From Salvator merianae (lineage: Eukaryota > Chordata > Lepidosauria > Squamata > Teiidae), in contig QVOM02000112.1 of the NCBI GenBank assembly GCA_003586115.2, positions 108,386,411 to 108,450,410 on the forward strand: a stretch of 64,000 nt of DNA, written 5' to 3'. The position numbers were made by a program, and so were the translations under genes. Below the pieces are notes generated by a model, which was given only the letters and a program-made list of their open reading frames with translations, was not told where the DNA came from and made no database searches. The stretch's first letter is position 1. Each line of letters starts with the position of its first letter. Of the stretch, positions 60,585 through 64,000 are shown piece by piece.

Positions 60585-61768
60585 CAGGCAGCCAATCTAG
60601 ATTTTTGCTCTTTATCTGGAATGTTCTAATGCCATCCTTCATAGCCAGCACTCACTGGATTATGGAGAAAGCAAGGAGTTCCAAAACCACATCTACTTTC
60701 CACTGACACTGCTGAATCCTTTGTATGGATCACAACAAATTGGGACAAGTTCATAAAGAGATGAGAGTACCAGACCACCTTACCTGTCTCCTGATGAATC
60801 TGTATGTGGGTCAAGAAGAAATAGTTAGAACTGCACTTGGAATAGCTGGTTGTTTCAAGATTGGAAAAAGAATATGATAAGGCTGTATACTGTGACCCTA
60901 TTTATTTAATTTATATGTAGAGTACATCATGTAAATGCTGACTGGATGAATTAAAAGCTGGAATTAAACTTGCTGAAAGAAATATAAACAACCTCAGATA
61001 TGCAGATGAAACCATTCTGATGGCAGAAAGTAAAGAAGAATTAAGGAGCATGATGAGGTGAAAGAGAAGAGTGCAAAAGTTGATTTGAAGCTCAACATTA
61101 AAAAAAAAACTAAGATCATGGCATCCAATCCCCTTCCTTCATGGTAAATAGAGAAGGAAAAATGGAAACACCAGATTTTATTTTTCTTGGGCTCAAAGAT
61201 CACTGCAGATGATGACTCTTGTCATAAAACTAAACGATACTTGTTCCTTGGGAGGAAGGCTATGGCAAACCTGGACAGCATTTTAAAAAGCAGAGACATC
61301 ACCTTGTTTGACAAAAGATCCATATGATCAAAGTTATGGTTTTCTGAGTAGTAATGTATGACTGCGGGAGTTGGACCAAAAGGAAGGCTGAGTGCCAAAA
61401 AAATAAATGCTTTTGAATTGTGGAGCTGGAGAACATGTTTGAGAGTCCCTTGGATTGGAAGGAGATGAAATCAGTCAATACCAAAGGAAATCAACCCTGA
61501 GTGTTCATTGGGAGGGCAAATACGGTGAAGCTGAAGCTCAGCTTCACAATATTCACATAACAAGAAGACAGGACTCATTGGGGAAAGACCCTGATGTTGG
61601 AAAAGACCGAAGGCAAACTGAGAAGAGAACAGCAAAGCATATGATAGATAGATAATATCATGGAAGCAATGAACATGAGCTTGGGTAAACTTTCAGAAGC
61701 CAGTAGAGGACAGGAGGGCCTGGCATCAGACACGACCGAATGACTGAACAACAATAAAAACAACAGAC
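60585..61768 (+). mobile_element. BovB (RTE) LINE, 5'-truncated, decayed
   Basis: RT remnants follow BovB order: 'gtatggatcacaacaaattg', 'INNLRYADETILMAESKEEL', 'DFIFLGSKITADDDS', 'LFLGRKAMANLDSILKSRDI' and 'INAFELWSWRTCLRVPW'. The end 'tggcatcagacacgaccgaa' and 'tgactgaacaacaa' is the typical BovB 3' end. Frameshifts and stops make it inactive. BovB is abundant in squamates, which supports the host assignment. Confidence 0.9.
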
Positions 61769-64000
61769 TGATCTATTAGGCTCTCAAAGGAAGTCAAGGC
61801 TCTGCTCATTGCTAACAGCTTCCAGGTTTTTCAGAAAGTGAAATACAGAGTGGTGCTGGGTCTAGGAGAGAGTAAATACAATCTACTTTAGGGGAACCAT
61901 CTAATAAAGAGCAATCTTTTAGCTTGACTAGACTTGCCTCATTTAGTGAAATCTACTGGCTTGTGCTTAGTCAGAATTCTAGTCGACACACTGGAGTTAG
62001 AGCAGAAATAGAAGGCATTAGCCATTTTTTCCACAAATGCCAAAGGTTAATTGTACTGGCTAGAATTATTTTTTTTAGTTTCTTCCAGTCTTTTCTGGGG
62101 GATCTAATAAGAGCAGTTATTGATTTGTTACTGGATTTCTTGTAGCTCAATTGTTATCAGTTTAACTTTGGGATGTCTTCTAACATTAATCAAGTGATAG
62201 AACTGAAAAGTGCAATATAATGAATTAAGATCAGCACTCCCCAGCCTCTTATGTGTATAGACCTCTTAAATATTGTTTCCAGGAGGCAAGATTGCTCAGA
62301 AGTTTCCCCATCTGTCAACATTTCTGTTGAATCTGGGTATAATTTGAAAATAATTACAGCGATATGAATATAAACTTTATTTTGACAGCAGTACCTTTTC
62401 CCAGTAGCTATACATTTTTTCCAGTCTAATATTTTTATTCTGCCTTAATTTTACACCATAATGATGAACAATTTTTGGATACTAGCTTACTTATATTTTT
62501 TCAAATTGTGATGACCAAATATTTTAATTTTTAAATGCTAAGGTTTTTGTACTTCTAACTGTATTTTAGGTAGAATATTCCTTTATATTATTTCCAACTT
62601 AGACAAACTCATTTGCAGCCCTGAAAACTCAGAAATCAATGCTTTTACTGAAAAATAAGCATTTTTATTGAAGAGCATTATGTCATCAGCAAAAAGATTT
62701 GTTTTGAGCTGCAACGGTTCAAAATCACCCCCTTGAATACATGAGTTAAGACCTTGTCCTGGCTGCTAAAGGTCCTACAGCAATTGCAAAAAGCCAGTCA
62801 TATATAAGGCATTCGTATTTGATGTTATTTCAAATGTTGAAGAGATGCGACTAATAACTGAATCCTAGCTTGGATGCAATTATCCATTTGTTGTAAAACT
62901 GAATAGAATTTGAGATCATATTATACATGCTGTAAAGTTAGTAGCATGTAGCTGTGATTAGCAGTATAAAAACTTTATATGTATCTATACGTAAAATTAC
63001 AAGGATTTTATTATTTCTGTTGCTATGACATAAGACATTTAGTGTAACTTGGATGGTATCCATAGAATCCTTTCTGGAATAAAGCTGTACCGATCTTCGG
63101 GGATGACCGTAAGTATAAGTAAATTTAATCTTCATGCCAGGATACTTGCAAAAAAAATCAAATCCTGTGGCACTAAGGATGTTAGTCTATAAGGCTCTAG
63201 ATCTTTGTCTTCATTTAAAAAGATAGCACTAAGGGAATCCTATCACATGTTGGGTAGTTGCCCCTATCTAAAATGTTGCTATACCACAGGTTATGGGATA
63301 GGAACAGTAATGACAGAATATGAAGCTATAAGGTTAATCTATAGCTTAGCAATGCCAAGTCCATTAACCCTCTGCTACTTAAAAGCAAGACCAGTTACCC
63401 ATCAAAACTAACAACCAAAGTTGTTCCAAGAAAAACACAAGCTTGGGTGTAAATATATTGCTAATAACTTTCAAAATTCTAAAACTTGCCTGCCCTTGAC
63501 TGCATCCATCTGGGTTTTTTTAATTAAAAATCACTGAAGATTTATTATCTTTCAAATGCCTTAATGAAAGGTAATTCACAAAGCCAGTGCTATATTGGTG
63601 ACTTGTGAGATACTATTTAAAAGTATTTTATAATTTTTTTTTTGACTATTAAATTATTTTTAATGTTTACGTGATTGTATGACAGCAAACCACCTAGAGG
63701 TCTATGAAAAGTGATGCATTGTATACAAAGATAAAATCTGGAAGTCTTTAAATACCATGGGTGAAAATATCATGAAGTTGCTGCTCATGGAAAACCAAAA
63801 AAAACCTTTTGTTTTTGCTAGATGCCTCTGGCTCTTGCACGAAAAAACAGAGGCCAAAATATTGTAATCAGTGATGTGATCTTAACTCAGAAGATACAGA
63901 GTGAGAAACATTCTAAATGGTCTCACAGGAATACACCTGGGAGGAGGAGGATTAACAAACTTAATAAGGTAGTCTTATCACTTTAAGAACCCAAGAATTC
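61769..64000 (-). other. RNF17: RNF17 intron (or region towards its 5' exons), nothing clearly recognised
   Basis: AT-rich. A hAT-like 'cagcactccccagcctctta' motif occurs at 62232. No exon ending in the needed phase (two bases) with Tudor, RING or coiled-coil sequence was found, so the next RNF17 exon is probably outside the window. Confidence 0.4.

Noticed and set aside
60626..60814. Minus-strand ORF (62 codons) considered as an RNF17 exon
   Set aside because: It is the antisense of the BovB reverse transcriptase region, a known source of spurious ORFs, and its splice phases do not fit.
61769..64000. Search for the RNF17 RING or coiled-coil exons
   Set aside because: No reading frame with RING cysteines or suitable splice phase was found; the exons are taken to lie beyond the window.

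Overview
The window is AT-rich vertebrate nuclear DNA, most likely from a squamate reptile (lizard or gecko type). This rests on the interspersed repeats: BovB (RTE), CR1/L2-type and L1/Tx1-type LINEs, DIRS-like tyrosine-recombinase elements, tRNA-type SINEs with (TTC)n-like tails, and hAT-like MITEs. The two genes are multi-exon with GT-AG introns, and almost all other long ORFs are chance or repeat ORFs.

Gene 1, bases 793-2735 (+): the last four coding exons of CENPJ/CPAP, encoding the C-terminal TCP10/G-box beta-repeat domain (179 residues in the window). The stop is at 2733-2735 and a polyA signal lies at 2827-2832. Gene 2, bases 59234 down to about 6130 (-): the 3' part of RNF17 (TDRD4). 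I reconstructed 23 coding exons with consistent phases, giving 1133 residues without an internal stop. They cover the C-terminal half of one extended Tudor domain followed by four more, ending at a TAG at 6537-6539. The RING/B-box 5' exons lie beyond base 64000. The two genes converge tail-to-tail, the arrangement I recall from other vertebrates. CENPJ builds centrioles; RNF17 is a germ-cell Tudor protein of the PIWI/piRNA pathway. Nothing here links them functionally beyond conserved neighbourhood.

The RNF17 introns are full of repeats. Main ones: an L2-type copy at 9.7-11.3 kb; a DIRS recombinase remnant at 11.3-13.1 kb (-); an L1 fragment, a 202-bp palindrome, a DIRS fragment and a GC-rich MITE at 16.4-18.5 kb; an L2-type copy with an intact 374-codon reverse-transcriptase ORF at 19.3-20.6 kb; a sense-oriented L2 at 21.7-23.1 kb; CR1 at 25.6 kb; L1 3' end at 34 kb; DIRS at 35.4-36.0 kb; a Tx1/L1 element at 43.4-47.7 kb split by a 1-kb GC-rich TIR element (with six exact 28-bp repeats) and by another LINE tail; a clean hAT MITE with 8-bp duplications at 53.2 kb; a nested L2/insert/SINE mosaic at 53.8-58.4 kb; and BovB at 60.6-61.8 kb.

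I found no CRISPR array, operon or prokaryote-like system, and no convincing new gene. The best leads are a stop-free CENPJ intron, divergence between the RNF17 Tudor aromatic cages, the GC-rich TIR family with tandem TGACGTGG motifs, large perfect or near-perfect palindromes, and a basic/serine-rich minus-strand ORF inside a nested insertion. One exon (23448-23504) has a boundary that I could place only to within one base.
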